This document shows positions 42,941 to 52,090 of a stretch of 64,000 nucleotides of DNA, piece by piece. The position numbers were made by a program, and so were the translations under genes. Within the stretch, counting starts at the first letter, position 1. Every line of letters begins with the position of its first letter. Source of the stretch: Streptomyces griseiscabiei (GTDB taxonomy: Bacteria > Actinomycetota > Actinomycetes > Streptomycetales > Streptomycetaceae). The stretch lies in the NCBI RefSeq assembly GCF_020010925.1, contig NZ_JAGJBZ010000001.1, positions 2,294,001 through 2,358,000 of the forward strand. Reading direction: 5' to 3'. The notes below the pieces were generated by a model, which was not told the origin of the DNA, did not search any database, and saw only the letters and a list, made by a program, of their open reading frames with translations.

Positions 42941-45900
42941 TCAGCCGCCGTCGAGCCCGCACTCGGCCCAGATGACCTTGCCCTCCGGGGTGTAGCGGGT
43001 GCCCCAGCTCTGGGAGAGCTGGGCGACTAGGAACAGACCTCGGCCGCCCTCGTCGGTGGTGGCCGCCCGCCGCAGATGCGGGGCGGTGCTGCTGGTGTCG
43101 GCGACCTCGCAGATCAGGGAGCGGTCGCGGAGCAGCCGTACCCGGATGGGACCGGTGCCGTGCCGGACGGCGTTGGTGACCAGTTCGCTGAGCATCAGCT
43201 CGGCGGCGAACGCGGCCTCGTCGAGCCCCCAGTCGGCCAGTTGCCGCATGGCGGCGGCGCGGACCTCGCTGACCCGGGCCGGGTCGGCGGGCAGCTCCCA
43301 GCTGGCGACGCGTCCCGGGTCGAGGGCGTGGGTGCGGGCGACGAGCAGGGCGATGTCGTCGCAGGGGTGGGCGGACGCCACGGTGTCCAGGACGACGCGG
43401 CAGGTCTCCTCCGGGGTGTGCTCGGGGTGGGCGAGGGCCGTGCGCAGCTGGTCGAGGACCACGTCGACGTCCCGTTCGCGGTCCTCGATGAGTCCGTCGG
43501 TGTAGAGGACCAGCCGGCTGCCCTCGGGCATGTGGATGTCGACGGATTCGAAGGGCAGGCCGCCGAGCCCGAGCGGGGGTCCCGCGGGCAGTTCGGGGAA
43601 CGACACGGTGCCGTCGGGGTGGACCAGTGCGGGCGGCGGATGGCCGGCGCGGGCCAGGGTGCACTGCTGGGAGGTCGGGTCGTAGACGGCGTACAGACAG
43701 GTCGCGCCGATGATGCCGCCGCCGTCGGAGACGGGGTCCTCCCGGTCCAGCCGTCCCACGAGGTTGTCGAGGTGGGTGAGGACCTCGTCCGGCGGAAAGT
43801 CGAGCTCGGCGAAGCTGCGGGCGGCGGTGCGGACACGGCCCATGGTGGCGGCGGAGAGCATGCCGTGGCCGACGACGTCGCCGACGAAGAGGCCGACGCG
43901 GGTGCCGGAGAGCGGGATGACGTCGTACCAGTCGCCGCCGACGTCGGACTCGGCGGGCAGATAGCGGTGGGCGACCTCGACGGAGTCCTGGTCGGGGAGC
44001 CCTTGCGGGAGCAGGCTGCGCTGGAGGGCGAGGACCATGGTGCGTTCACGGGTGTAGCGGCGGGCGTTGTCGATGGACAGGGCGGCCCGGCTGGCGAGTT
44101 CACGGGCCAGCGAGCGGTCGTCGTCGCCGAAGGGGGCGGGGTCCTGGGCGCGGTAGAAGGCCGCCACGCCGAGGACGACGCCGCGGGCGACCAGGGGGAC
44201 CGCGATGAGGGAGTGGACGTGGCTGAGCAGCCGGTCGGTGTGCTCGGGGTCCTGGGCGAGCCAGCCCGCCGCCGTCTTCAGGTCGGGCTCCAGCACCGCC
44301 TCCCCGCTGGTCAGCGAGCGCAGCTGGGGGACGTTCGGGCCGTAGTCGACCTGTTTGCCGACCGGGCTGAAGGGGAGGTCGTCGCGGATGCCGTGGACGA
44401 CGGTGCGGCGCAGATCGCTGCGCGGGTCGGCGGCCTCCTCGCCGCGCAGCACGGGCTCGGCGAGGTCGATGGTGACGTAGTCGGCGAGGCGCGGCACGGC
44501 GGTCTCGGCGAGTTCCTGGGCGGTGCGGCGCACGTCCAGGGTGGTGCCGATCCTGGCGCTGGCCTCGGACAGCAGCTCCAGCCGGCGGCGCGCCGCCAGG
44601 GCGTAGGAGCCGACATGGGGCTCCCCCACCATCAGGAGGCCTCTCTCGGGGGGCGCGGAGTCGGGAGGGCCGTCCGGCGGGCCGCCGGGGGCGACCGGCC
44701 GTGGGCCTTCGGCGTGCGGGGCGACCGGCCGTGGGCCTTGAGCGTGCGGCGGGACGCCGTCGGGGGTGCGGGCACCGGCCCCGACGCCGTCGACGCCCGC
44801 GATGATCCTGCCGGGGGACTCGGCCTCGCGCAGATGACCGGGGGCCGGGACGGCCGGGAGCGGGCCGGTGGCCACGGCGAGGGGGCTTCCTCGGAAGTGC
44901 CGGGCGGCCCGGGTGTCGGTGGGCGCGAGGGGAAGCGCGGGCCCGGCGGGGACGCTCAGCAGCTGTCCGGCGGGCTGGGGGGCGGCCAGGGGCTCGTGCC
45001 GGGACAGGCCGGGCAGCACGGCTTCGACGGCGATCCCCTCCACTCCGGAGGCACTGGTCATCGGGCGGCTCACGAGGGTGACCCGGCGGCCGTCCGTCAG
45101 GGGGACGTCGACGGCGGCCCGCTGGGCGCGGGAGATCAGCTCGGCGGCCTTCTCCAGGAGGGTGGCCCGGTCCACCGGGCGCAGTCCGAGGGCCAGTTCG
45201 TCGACGCCGACGCCGTGCTGCGGGCCCGCGCCGGCCTCGGCCCCGGCGTCCAGGTACGCCCGCAGCAGGGAACGCTCGCGCACGGAGCTCTGGCCCAGCA
45301 GCCGCCGCTCGATGGCCGCGCCCGCCTTACGGATCACCGCGTCGAGGGCCGGGTTCTCGAAGCCGCGCGGATAGCCGAAGCACAGGACCCCTTCGATCCG
45401 GCCGCTGAGCGGGTCGCGCACGGGAAGCGCGCGGCAGGCGCTGGCCTGGGAGCGTTCGGCGAAGTGCTCGGCGCCGTAGACCCGGATCGGCCGGCGTTCC
45501 GCGAGGGCGAGACCGATGCCGTTGGTGCCGGCGAACCGCTCGGCGAAGACGAAGCCGGGGACGGTCTGGATGTCCGGGAGCCCGCCGGCCAGGGACGCGT
45601 CACCGAAGCGGCGTAGCAGCACGGTGCCGGCCGCGTCGGCGACGGAGATGTTCATCGCGCTGCCCGCGAACCTGGACTGCAGCCGGTCGAGCACCGGTAC
45701 GGCGGCGCGGGCGATCCGGTCGTCCCGGTCGAAGTCGTCCCGGAAAGGGAGGTCGGACCGGTCCGGCGACAGCCCCAGGGACCGGCATCGCCGCCAGGAG
45801 CTGAGGATGGACGTGCGCACGCCCGTCTCCAACGGCTCACCCTGCAGAAACCGCTCACGGAAAAGCGTGGGGCCCGTGCCGTCTGTCGCACGTCCCGTGA

Positions 45901-46006
45901 GTATCGGCTCGTCGTCGGACCGCACCACGCTGGCCTCACTCGCGCCCTGGACAATCCGCTTATCGGAAATATCTGGCATTGACGAGGATACGGGCATCAG
46001 CAACAC
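42941..46006 (-). CDS. multidomain GAF-GAF-SpoIIE phosphatase-ATPase regulator
   Basis: A 1,021-residue signalling protein. Residues 60-255 carry an AcoR-type sensory module (VRTSILSSWRRCRSLGL, FAGTNGIGLALAERRPIRVY, VRDPLSGRIEGVLCFGY). Then come a PAS/RsbW-like segment, a disordered linker (about 340-460) with a 10-residue repeat, a second GAF domain (about 470-650), a SpoIIE phosphatase (about 660-890: GGDWYDVIPL, VGDVVGHGML, LYTDGLIEDRE) and an RsbW-like ATPase (about 900-1021: LMLSELVTNAVRHG, GGRGLFLVAQL). It could both dephosphorylate and phosphorylate an anti-anti-sigma partner. The start is uncertain: GTG 46006, ATG 45997 or 45979, none with a clear ribosome site. Confidence 0.88.
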   Translation of the reverse strand: MLLMPVSSSMPDISDKRIVQGASEASVVRSDDEPILTGRATDGTGPTLFRERFLQGEPLETGVRTSILSSWRRCRSLGLSPDRSDLPFRDDFDRDDRIARAAVPVLDRLQSRFAGSAMNISVADAAGTVLLRRFGDASLAGGLPDIQTVPGFVFAERFAGTNGIGLALAERRPIRVYGAEHFAERSQASACRALPVRDPLSGRIEGVLCFGYPRGFENPALDAVIRKAGAAIERRLLGQSSVRERSLLRAYLDAGAEAGAGPQHGVGVDELALGLRPVDRATLLEKAAELISRAQRAAVDVPLTDGRRVTLVSRPMTSASGVEGIAVEAVLPGLSRHEPLAAPQPAGQLLSVPAGPALPLAPTDTRAARHFRGSPLAVATGPLPAVPAPGHLREAESPGRIIAGVDGVGAGARTPDGVPPHAQGPRPVAPHAEGPRPVAPGGPPDGPPDSAPPERGLLMVGEPHVGSYALAARRRLELLSEASARIGTTLDVRRTAQELAETAVPRLADYVTIDLAEPVLRGEEAADPRSDLRRTVVHGIRDDLPFSPVGKQVDYGPNVPQLRSLTSGEAVLEPDLKTAAGWLAQDPEHTDRLLSHVHSLIAVPLVARGVVLGVAAFYRAQDPAPFGDDDRSLARELASRAALSIDNARRYTRERTMVLALQRSLLPQGLPDQDSVEVAHRYLPAESDVGGDWYDVIPLSGTRVGLFVGDVVGHGMLSAATMGRVRTAARSFAELDFPPDEVLTHLDNLVGRLDREDPVSDGGGIIGATCLYAVYDPTSQQCTLARAGHPPPALVHPDGTVSFPELPAGPPLGLGGLPFESVDIHMPEGSRLVLYTDGLIEDRERDVDVVLDQLRTALAHPEHTPEETCRVVLDTVASAHPCDDIALLVARTHALDPGRVASWELPADPARVSEVRAAAMRQLADWGLDEAAFAAELMLSELVTNAVRHGTGPIRVRLLRDRSLICEVADTSSTAPHLRRAATTDEGGRGLFLVAQLSQSWGTRYTPEGKVIWAECGLDGG
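44691..44750. repeat. 30-bp tandem duplication in the SpoIIE gene linker
   Basis: Units 44691-44720 and 44721-44750 differ at about three bases. They encode HAQGPRPVAP and HAEGPRPVAP on the minus strand, in the disordered linker. Confidence 0.9.
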
Positions 46007-46114
46007 GAGTCACGGTTCGGGGGTTTCGTCACGCGCGGTAACCACGTCGGGGCGGACGCCCGGGAGCCCGGGGCGGGCGGCTGCGCGACGACCCGCGGAC
46101 GGGGAACCCGGGCC

Positions 46115-47092
46115 TCACAGCACCGCGACCGGGTTGACGGGCGAGCCCGTCCCGCCCGGGACGTTCAGGGGGGCCACGACGAGCAGGAACGTGTGACGTC
46201 CCGCCTCGGCGGTCGCGTCGGCGAGCGCCTCCAGGTCGAGGTTGTCGAGCAGCGGCACACCCATCGCGGTCACCGCGAGGGCGTGCACCGGGGAGTGCAC
46301 GCCCTCCACGGGCGAGGGCCGCACATCGCTGTCGCCGTCGCCGCCGAGCAGCGCGATGCCCCGTTCGGCCAGCAGGGGTACGGCGTCCACATGGAGGCCC
46401 GCGCTCGCCGTGTCGGGGTCCCAGGCGCCGAGTTCCCGGCGGCGGCGGACGTGCCCGGAGCGCAGCAGCACCGCGTCGCCCTCGCCGATCGTCACCCCGA
46501 GCGCCTCCTCGGCGGCGAGGAGGTCCCCGGCCCGCACCGCGCGCCCCGGCTCCAGCCAGGGGACGCCGAGGACGGCGGGCAGGTCGAGGAGCACACCCCT
46601 GGTGACGAGGGGGCCGAGTGCGGAGACCGCGCCGAAGCGGGCCCCGGCGGCGCCCACGGCATCGCGGGCCGGGCGGCCGTCGTAGAGCAGCCCCCGGTAG
46701 GCGATGTGGCTCAGGGCGTCGAGATGGGTGACGCCCTTGCCGTGGTAGTCGGCGGCGATGAAGTCCTTGTGGGTCGTGGGCTCCGGGCTCTCCACGTCCC
46801 CGAGGTCGGTCATGTGGTGCAGGGCGGGCTTGCGGTTGTCCGGGCCCGGCCGGGTGTTCCACGGCAGCGCCATCGGTACGACCGTCCCCGACCGCACGCT
46901 CCCCGCGGCCCGCCGCACATGCTCGGCGGTGACCCGGTTCCAGGCCCCGCGATCGGCCACCGCCCGGTCCCAGCGCCCCCACGCACGGACCGCCTCGAAG
47001 AGCGCGTCGAACTCGGCCCGGGAGACGGCGGGGCCGTTGTCGACACCCGGAGGCGGGCCGGGGGGCGGGACATCTGCGGGATTCGCGTTCAT
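46115..47092 (-). CDS. cyclase family protein (kynurenine formamidase-like fold)
   Basis: A 325-residue cytoplasmic metal-dependent hydrolase of the cyclase family (PF04199). The hallmark HxGTHxD appears as YHGKGVTHLDALSH (about 115-128). TVVPMALPWNTRPGPDN, LLDLPAVLG and GDAVLLRSGH also fit. The substrate is not predictable; related proteins open N-formyl amides, lactones or isatin. There is no link to tryptophan genes by position, which are 15 kb away. The ATG at 47092 is followed by a Pro/Gly-rich stretch of about 20 residues; a later start is possible. Confidence 0.85.
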   Translation of the reverse strand: MNANPADVPPPGPPPGVDNGPAVSRAEFDALFEAVRAWGRWDRAVADRGAWNRVTAEHVRRAAGSVRSGTVVPMALPWNTRPGPDNRKPALHHMTDLGDVESPEPTTHKDFIAADYHGKGVTHLDALSHIAYRGLLYDGRPARDAVGAAGARFGAVSALGPLVTRGVLLDLPAVLGVPWLEPGRAVRAGDLLAAEEALGVTIGEGDAVLLRSGHVRRRRELGAWDPDTASAGLHVDAVPLLAERGIALLGGDGDSDVRPSPVEGVHSPVHALAVTAMGVPLLDNLDLEALADATAEAGRHTFLLVVAPLNVPGGTGSPVNPVAVL

Positions 47093-47292
47093 CCGTGCTC
47101 ACCCTCACCGTTCGCGTTCGGTGCCGCATCAGGCAGGGGAACTGCCCGAAAAGCACCTTATGCCGCCCGCGACATCGGCACTTCCGCCGGGGAATTCGAG
47201 CACACTGCAAATTTTACCCAGCGCAATGATTCATTCGGCGATCCCGTCCGTACCCCCTGGCGACCGACTCCCCTGCCAGGAGGTTCCCTTTC

Positions 47293-48039
47293 ATGCGTCG
47301 CACATGGAGCATCGGAACGATCTTCGTGAGCGGTGGTCTGCTGATGACCGTCGCCGCGCTCGCCTACCCCGCCATGGTCGGCGTCGAGAAGACCGTCGCC
47401 GGACCGGACCGGATCATCGCCAACACCCAGTACGGCCCCCTCACGGAGGCGGACCGGGACTTCGTCGTCAAGGTGCGTGCCGCCGGCCTGTGGGAGTACC
47501 CGCTCGGCGAGATGGCCATGGAGCGCGGTACGACGACGGAGATGAAGGAGGCCGGCAAGCACCTCGTCGTCGGGCACGCGGGCCTCGACGAGCTGTGCCG
47601 CAAGATCGCGCCCGAACTGGGCATCACCCTCAACAACCAGGCCAGCCCGCAACAGCAGCAGTTCGTGGCGACGGCCGATGCCGCCACCGGGAAGGAGTTC
47701 GACTCGACCGCGGTCACCATCATGCGGGTCACCCACGGCCAGATCTTCCCGACCATCGCCAAGATCCGTGCCAGCACCCGGAACACGATGGTGCGTCAGC
47801 TGGCGGACCTGGCCAACGACACCGTGCTCGACCACATCACCGTGCTGGAGAAGACCGGCCTGGTCAACCACGACCAGGTCAACTACCAGCAGACCAACCC
47901 GCCGAAGCTGCCCTCGGAACAGGCCACCCCGCCCGTGCCCCAGCCGGGGGCGCCGATGGTCGTCCTGACCCCCCGCCCGGATCTGAACATCAAGACCAGC
48001 GCCCCGTCACCCACCCCGCCGGGCGGCACGACGGAGTGA
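47293..48039 (+). CDS. DUF4142 exported protein
   Basis: A 248-residue protein with an N-terminal signal or anchor (GTIFVSGGLLMTVAALAYPAM, about 8-28). A helical DUF4142 domain (ferritin-like bundle, about 50-200) follows: TEADRDFVVKVRAAGLWEYP, GHAGLDELCRKIAPELG and THGQIFPTIAKIRASTRN. The tail is proline-rich (PPVPQPGAP, SPTPPGGTTE). DUF4142 proteins are common exported Streptomyces proteins of unknown function. The ATG at 47293 follows AGGAGG. It is divergent from the cyclase gene. Confidence 0.87.
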   Translation: MRRTWSIGTIFVSGGLLMTVAALAYPAMVGVEKTVAGPDRIIANTQYGPLTEADRDFVVKVRAAGLWEYPLGEMAMERGTTTEMKEAGKHLVVGHAGLDELCRKIAPELGITLNNQASPQQQQFVATADAATGKEFDSTAVTIMRVTHGQIFPTIAKIRASTRNTMVRQLADLANDTVLDHITVLEKTGLVNHDQVNYQQTNPPKLPSEQATPPVPQPGAPMVVLTPRPDLNIKTSAPSPTPPGGTTE

Positions 48040-48048
48040 GGGGCCGGG

Positions 48049-48089
48049 GCCCGGCCGGCGGGACGTGACGGGCTCGGACCCGGCCGGGC
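48049..48089. terminator. hairpin between convergent DUF4142 and MarR genes
   Basis: A 10-bp perfect stem, GCCCGGCCGG / CCGGCCGGGC, with a 21-base loop, lies just after the DUF4142 stop. Confidence 0.45.
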
Positions 48090-48148
48090 AACGCGCCGCG
48101 ATACGCCTCGGGTGATGCGCCTCGTGCGGTGTGCGTCGGCGGTGCGCC

Positions 48149-48682
48149 TCAGGCGCCCCGGCCCACCCAGGTGTCGACCCAGCCGAGGGGGTAGGTCTCC
48201 GTGTCGTCCGGCGCCGGGGCCACGGGCTCCCCGCCCGCCGCGTTGAACGCGGTCAACGCGTCGATGAGCGCCGCCCGTTGACGCGGCGCGAGGCGTTCGA
48301 CGACCGTGGCGAGTTCGGTGCGCCGGCGGGCCATGACCTCCTCGACGGCACGCAGGCCCTCGTCGGTGAGCCGCAGCAGGGTCTCGCGGCGGTTGTCGGG
48401 ATTGGTCTGCCGGTCGGCGAGCCCGGCGGCGATCAGCCGGTCGACCATGCGCATCGCGGTGGACGGGGCCACCTGGAGCTGGTCGGCGAGCACGACGAGC
48501 TTCGTGGCACCCCGCATGGACAGCACCACCAGCATCCGGAACTGCGGCAGCGTCACCCGCTCCCCGACGGCGGCGAGTGACCGTGCGGAGATCGCGACCA
48601 ACAGCCGCGACGCGGTGAGCACCGCGCGCGTCACCTCATCGACGTCGTCCACGTCACTTGCCAGACCATCGCGTTCAGTCAT
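48149..48682 (-). CDS. MarR-family transcriptional regulator
   Basis: A 177-residue winged-helix dimeric regulator. The DNA-binding part is about residues 45-110: LPQFRMLVVLSMRG, KLVVLADQLQVAPSTAMRMV, and the wing NRRETLLRLTDEG. Flanking helices form the dimer. The C-terminal 30 residues are acidic/proline-rich. The effector is unknown; the divergent neighbour is the GH84 gene, 268 bp away, and could be a target. The ATG at 48682 is the start of MTERDGLASD. Confidence 0.9.
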   Translation of the reverse strand: MTERDGLASDVDDVDEVTRAVLTASRLLVAISARSLAAVGERVTLPQFRMLVVLSMRGATKLVVLADQLQVAPSTAMRMVDRLIAAGLADRQTNPDNRRETLLRLTDEGLRAVEEVMARRRTELATVVERLAPRQRAALIDALTAFNAAGGEPVAPAPDDTETYPLGWVDTWVGRGA

Positions 48683-48864
48683 GGTCCCTTTCTATCCCGC
48701 CGCCTCCTCCCGACCAGCAGCGGATCCGTACAGATTTTCCTTACCCATGACCGAACGCCCGGGCGGAGCGTCGAAGCCGACCGGCAGCGCGTGCCCTTCC
48801 ACCGGCAGAGTCGCCCGCGGCATACGGTCCGGGGCGGTCCGGAGAGGGCTTGAGGAGGTGGACA

Positions 48865-48876
48865 GTAAACGCTTAC
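48865..48876. promoter_or_regulatory. LacI-type operator-like site upstream of GH84
   Basis: GTAAACGCTTAC is a near-palindrome with central CG, like LacI/GalR operators. It lies 75 bp before the GH84 start. A second inverted repeat, TGAAT-N5-ATTCA (48915-48929), lies 22 bp before the start codon. No LacI gene is in the window. Confidence 0.4.
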
Positions 48877-48950
48877 CGCATTCGCTTGCCTCGCACCCCG
48901 CCCCGCACCGGACTCTTGAATGCTTGATTCAGCAGCTCTAGCCTCATCCG

Positions 48951-51900
48951 ATGGCTTCAATCACCCCCCTTCCCCGGGGCCCCAGACGCCGCCGACTGCG
49001 CCGGGCCCTGCTGCTGGCCCTGGCCCTGAGCCTTCCCTCTCTCCCGTCGGCCGCCGCCGCACCGGCCGTCCCCACCGCACCCGCCGTCCCCGAGGTGTGG
49101 CCCACACCGCGGCACATCGAGGGCGGGCGCCATCAACTCACCGTTCCCGACCGGGTGGTGGAGGTGGTCGGGGAGAAGACCGACCCCGCCGCCCGCCGGG
49201 TCGTCGAGGCCGCGCTGCGGTCGGCCGGGGCCGACCGGATCGTCACCGTGCCGGCCGGGAAGCGCCCGCCCGCCGCCGGGCTCACCGTGTACGTCGGCGG
49301 GCCCGGTGAGAACCCGGCCACCGCGGGCGCTTTGAGGCGGCTGGGCGCCAAGTCGCCGTCCGGGCTGCCCCCGGAGGGGTACGTCCTGGCTTCCGGACGA
49401 CAGCCGGGACACCCCGGACGCGCCCTGCTCGCCCTCTCCGGCACCGACACCACCGGCACCTTCTACGCCGCCCAGACCCTCCGCCAGCTCCTCACCGGCA
49501 GGCGCCTGCCCGAGGTGACCGTCCGCGACTGGCCCACGGCGAAGCTGCGCGGCACCATCGAGGGCTTCTACGGCACCCCGTGGACCCACGCCGAGCGGCT
49601 GAGCCAGCTCGACTTCTACGGCCGCACCAAGCAGAACGTGTACGTCTACTCCCCCAAGGACGACCCCTATCTGCGGGAGCGGTGGCGCGACGAGTACCCG
49701 GCCGCCCAGCTGGACCCGTTGCGCGAACTGGTCGACCGGGCCGCCGCCAACCACGTCCGCTTCACCTACGCCCTCTCCCCCGGCCTCTCGGTCTGCTACT
49801 CCTCCGGCGACGACATCACCGCGCTGGTCCGCAAGTTCGCCTCGCTGTACGACATCGGGGTGCGTTCCTTCGCGATCCCGCTGGACGACATCAGCTACAC
49901 GAAGTGGAACTGCGCGGCGGACGAGGAGGAGTTCGGCACCGGGGGCGGGGCCGCCGGCGCCGCTCAGGCGCGGCTGCTGAACAGGGCGTGGGAGGAGTTC
50001 TCCGCCGGGCGCACCGGGCTCGACCCGCTGGAGATGGTCCCCACCGAGTACTCCGACCTCGCGGACACCCCGTACAAGAAGGCGCTGCGCGAGAAGCTGG
50101 ACCCGGACACGGTGGTGGAGTGGACCGGGGTCGGGGTGATCGCGCCGACCATCACCGCCGCGCAGCTGCGGCAGGCGCGTGAGGTGTACGGGCATCCGAT
50201 CCTGGTGTGGGACAACTACCCGGTCAACGACTACGTCACCAGCCGTCTGCTGCTCGGCCCGTACACGGGCCGCGAGGCCGGTGTGGCGCGTGAGTCGGTC
50301 GGTGTCACCGCCAACCCGATGGTCCAGGCGGAGGCGAGCAAGCTGGCGCTGTTCACGTCGGCGGCCTATCTGTGGAACGCGGACGCCTATGACCCCCGTG
50401 CCGCCTTCCTCGCCTCCGTCCGGGATCTGGCGGCGGGGCCGGGCGCCGCGAAATGGCTGCGGATCTTCGCCGAGAACAGCTACTCCTCCCAGCTCGACAC
50501 CACCGAGTCCCCTACGCTCGGCAAACTCGTCGCCGCGTTCCAGAGGGCGTACGACGAGGACAACGGACTCGACCGGGCGGCCACCGCGCTGCGGTCGTAC
50601 TTCACCGACATGGCCGCCACGCCCGCCGAGCTGCGGGCGCGTCTCGCCAACCCCGGGTTCCTGAAGGAGACTTCGCCCTGGCTGGACAAGACCGGCGCGT
50701 ACGGCACCGCCGGACTGACCGCCGTGGATCTGCTGCTGGCGGGCAAGCGGGGTGACGCCGAGGCCGTGTCGACGTACTGGAACCGGCTGCGGGGCGAACG
50801 GAAGGCGCTGGACGCGATTCCGCAGCAGGTGTCGCCCGGGGTGATGGACCAGTTCCTCTACACGGCGATGCTCCGGCACGCCCCCGATCCCGGGGTCGAC
50901 GCCTCCTTCGCGCCCGGCTCGCTCTCCCTGAAGCCCGGGGCCTCCAGGGCGGTGACCCTGCGTTTCTCCTCGGCCTCCGAGGCACGGACGGTCACCTGGA
51001 AGCTGGATGTGCCGGACGGGGTCACCGCCTCGCCGGGCGAGGGCAGCGTGACCGTTCCGGCCGGGGGCGATGTCTCGGCCGAGGTCACCCTGACCGGGGT
51101 CACCGAGGGCGTGCACTCTGTGGTGGTGTCCGGCTCGGGTGTCCTCGACCGGGCGATCCCGGTCCAGGTCACCGAGGGGAAGGGGGCGTCGAGGGCGCTG
51201 ACGGCCAACTTCAGTGGCGCGTCGGTCAGTTCGATCGACCTCTCGTCCGGGAAGAGCACGGACGTCGCCGTGGGCGCCAACCCCGGTGAAGTGGTCGTGA
51301 GCGCGGACGGCCGGACCGCCTACGCCGCGAACCAGGGTTCCGACTCGGTCAGTGTCATCGACGTGTCGAGCGGCGAGGTCACCGGCACGGTGGGCGTGGG
51401 CCGGGTGCCCGCCGGGCTCGCGCTGACGCCGGACGGGGGCACGCTGTGGGTCGCCAACTACACGGACGGCACGGTGCAGCCGGTGGACACCGGCACCCTG
51501 AAGGCGGGCGCGGCCGTCACGGTGGGGGCGGGGCCGGAGAACATGGCGGTCACCCCGGACGGCCGGACGCTGTACGTGGCGAACATCCACGACAACACCG
51601 TCTCGCCCGTCGATCTGGGCACCGGGAAGGCCGGGGCGGCGATTCCGGTCGGCCCCCGTCCGTTCAATGTCGTCGCCGCGCCGGACGGGAGGACGGTGTA
51701 CGTGTCCAACTCCGGCGGGTCGACGGTCACTCCGATCGACACCGCGAGCAACGACACCGAGCCGACGCTGCTCGTCTCCGGTCAGGCGTACGGGCTCGGG
51801 CTGTCACCGGACGGGCGGACGCTGTGGGTGAGCCCGAGCACCGGGGACTACGTCACACCGGTCGACACGGTGACCGGTGCGCCCGGTGAGCGGATCACCG

Positions 51901-52076
51901 TCGGCAGGTCCGCGTTCGACGTGGGCCTCGACTGGGACGGCGGCACGGCGTACGTGACCACGGCCGACGGGAACGGGCTGGTGCCGGTCGACACCGCGTC
52001 CGGGGCCGCCGGGGCGCCGCTGGCGACCGGCGCCTATCCGCTGGCGGTGGCGCTGACGCCCGTACCGATTCCCTAG
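48951..52076 (+). CDS. secreted GH84 beta-N-acetylglucosaminidase with C-terminal beta-propeller
   Basis: A 1,041-residue secreted enzyme. The signal peptide has a run of Arg then a Leu-rich core (about 11-37). A GH20b-like N-terminal domain (about 45-190) precedes the GH84 barrel: RGTIEGFYGTPW (about 200-211), Asp-Asp catalytic pair in PLDDISYTKWN (Asp312/313), WDNYPVND. A helical region and an immunoglobulin-like NEW3-type domain (about 665-740) follow. Then come six to seven YVTN-type propeller blades (about 745-1041; VVSADGRTAYAANQGSDSV). It removes beta-GlcNAc from glycans by substrate-assisted catalysis. It is the first gene of the glycan region and lacks the 17-bp operator found at the others. 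Confidence 0.93.
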   Translation: MASITPLPRGPRRRRLRRALLLALALSLPSLPSAAAAPAVPTAPAVPEVWPTPRHIEGGRHQLTVPDRVVEVVGEKTDPAARRVVEAALRSAGADRIVTVPAGKRPPAAGLTVYVGGPGENPATAGALRRLGAKSPSGLPPEGYVLASGRQPGHPGRALLALSGTDTTGTFYAAQTLRQLLTGRRLPEVTVRDWPTAKLRGTIEGFYGTPWTHAERLSQLDFYGRTKQNVYVYSPKDDPYLRERWRDEYPAAQLDPLRELVDRAAANHVRFTYALSPGLSVCYSSGDDITALVRKFASLYDIGVRSFAIPLDDISYTKWNCAADEEEFGTGGGAAGAAQARLLNRAWEEFSAGRTGLDPLEMVPTEYSDLADTPYKKALREKLDPDTVVEWTGVGVIAPTITAAQLRQAREVYGHPILVWDNYPVNDYVTSRLLLGPYTGREAGVARESVGVTANPMVQAEASKLALFTSAAYLWNADAYDPRAAFLASVRDLAAGPGAAKWLRIFAENSYSSQLDTTESPTLGKLVAAFQRAYDEDNGLDRAATALRSYFTDMAATPAELRARLANPGFLKETSPWLDKTGAYGTAGLTAVDLLLAGKRGDAEAVSTYWNRLRGERKALDAIPQQVSPGVMDQFLYTAMLRHAPDPGVDASFAPGSLSLKPGASRAVTLRFSSASEARTVTWKLDVPDGVTASPGEGSVTVPAGGDVSAEVTLTGVTEGVHSVVVSGSGVLDRAIPVQVTEGKGASRALTANFSGASVSSIDLSSGKSTDVAVGANPGEVVVSADGRTAYAANQGSDSVSVIDVSSGEVTGTVGVGRVPAGLALTPDGGTLWVANYTDGTVQPVDTGTLKAGAAVTVGAGPENMAVTPDGRTLYVANIHDNTVSPVDLGTGKAGAAIPVGPRPFNVVAAPDGRTVYVSNSGGSTVTPIDTASNDTEPTLLVSGQAYGLGLSPDGRTLWVSPSTGDYVTPVDTVTGAPGERITVGRSAFDVGLDWDGGTAYVTTADGNGLVPVDTASGAAGAPLATGAYPLAVALTPVPIP

Positions 52077-52090
52077 ACGTCCGGGGATGA

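Noticed and set aside
48957..51590. An 877-codon minus-strand frame opposite GH84
   Set aside because: Shadow of a gene with clear catalytic motifs; no start or ribosome site.
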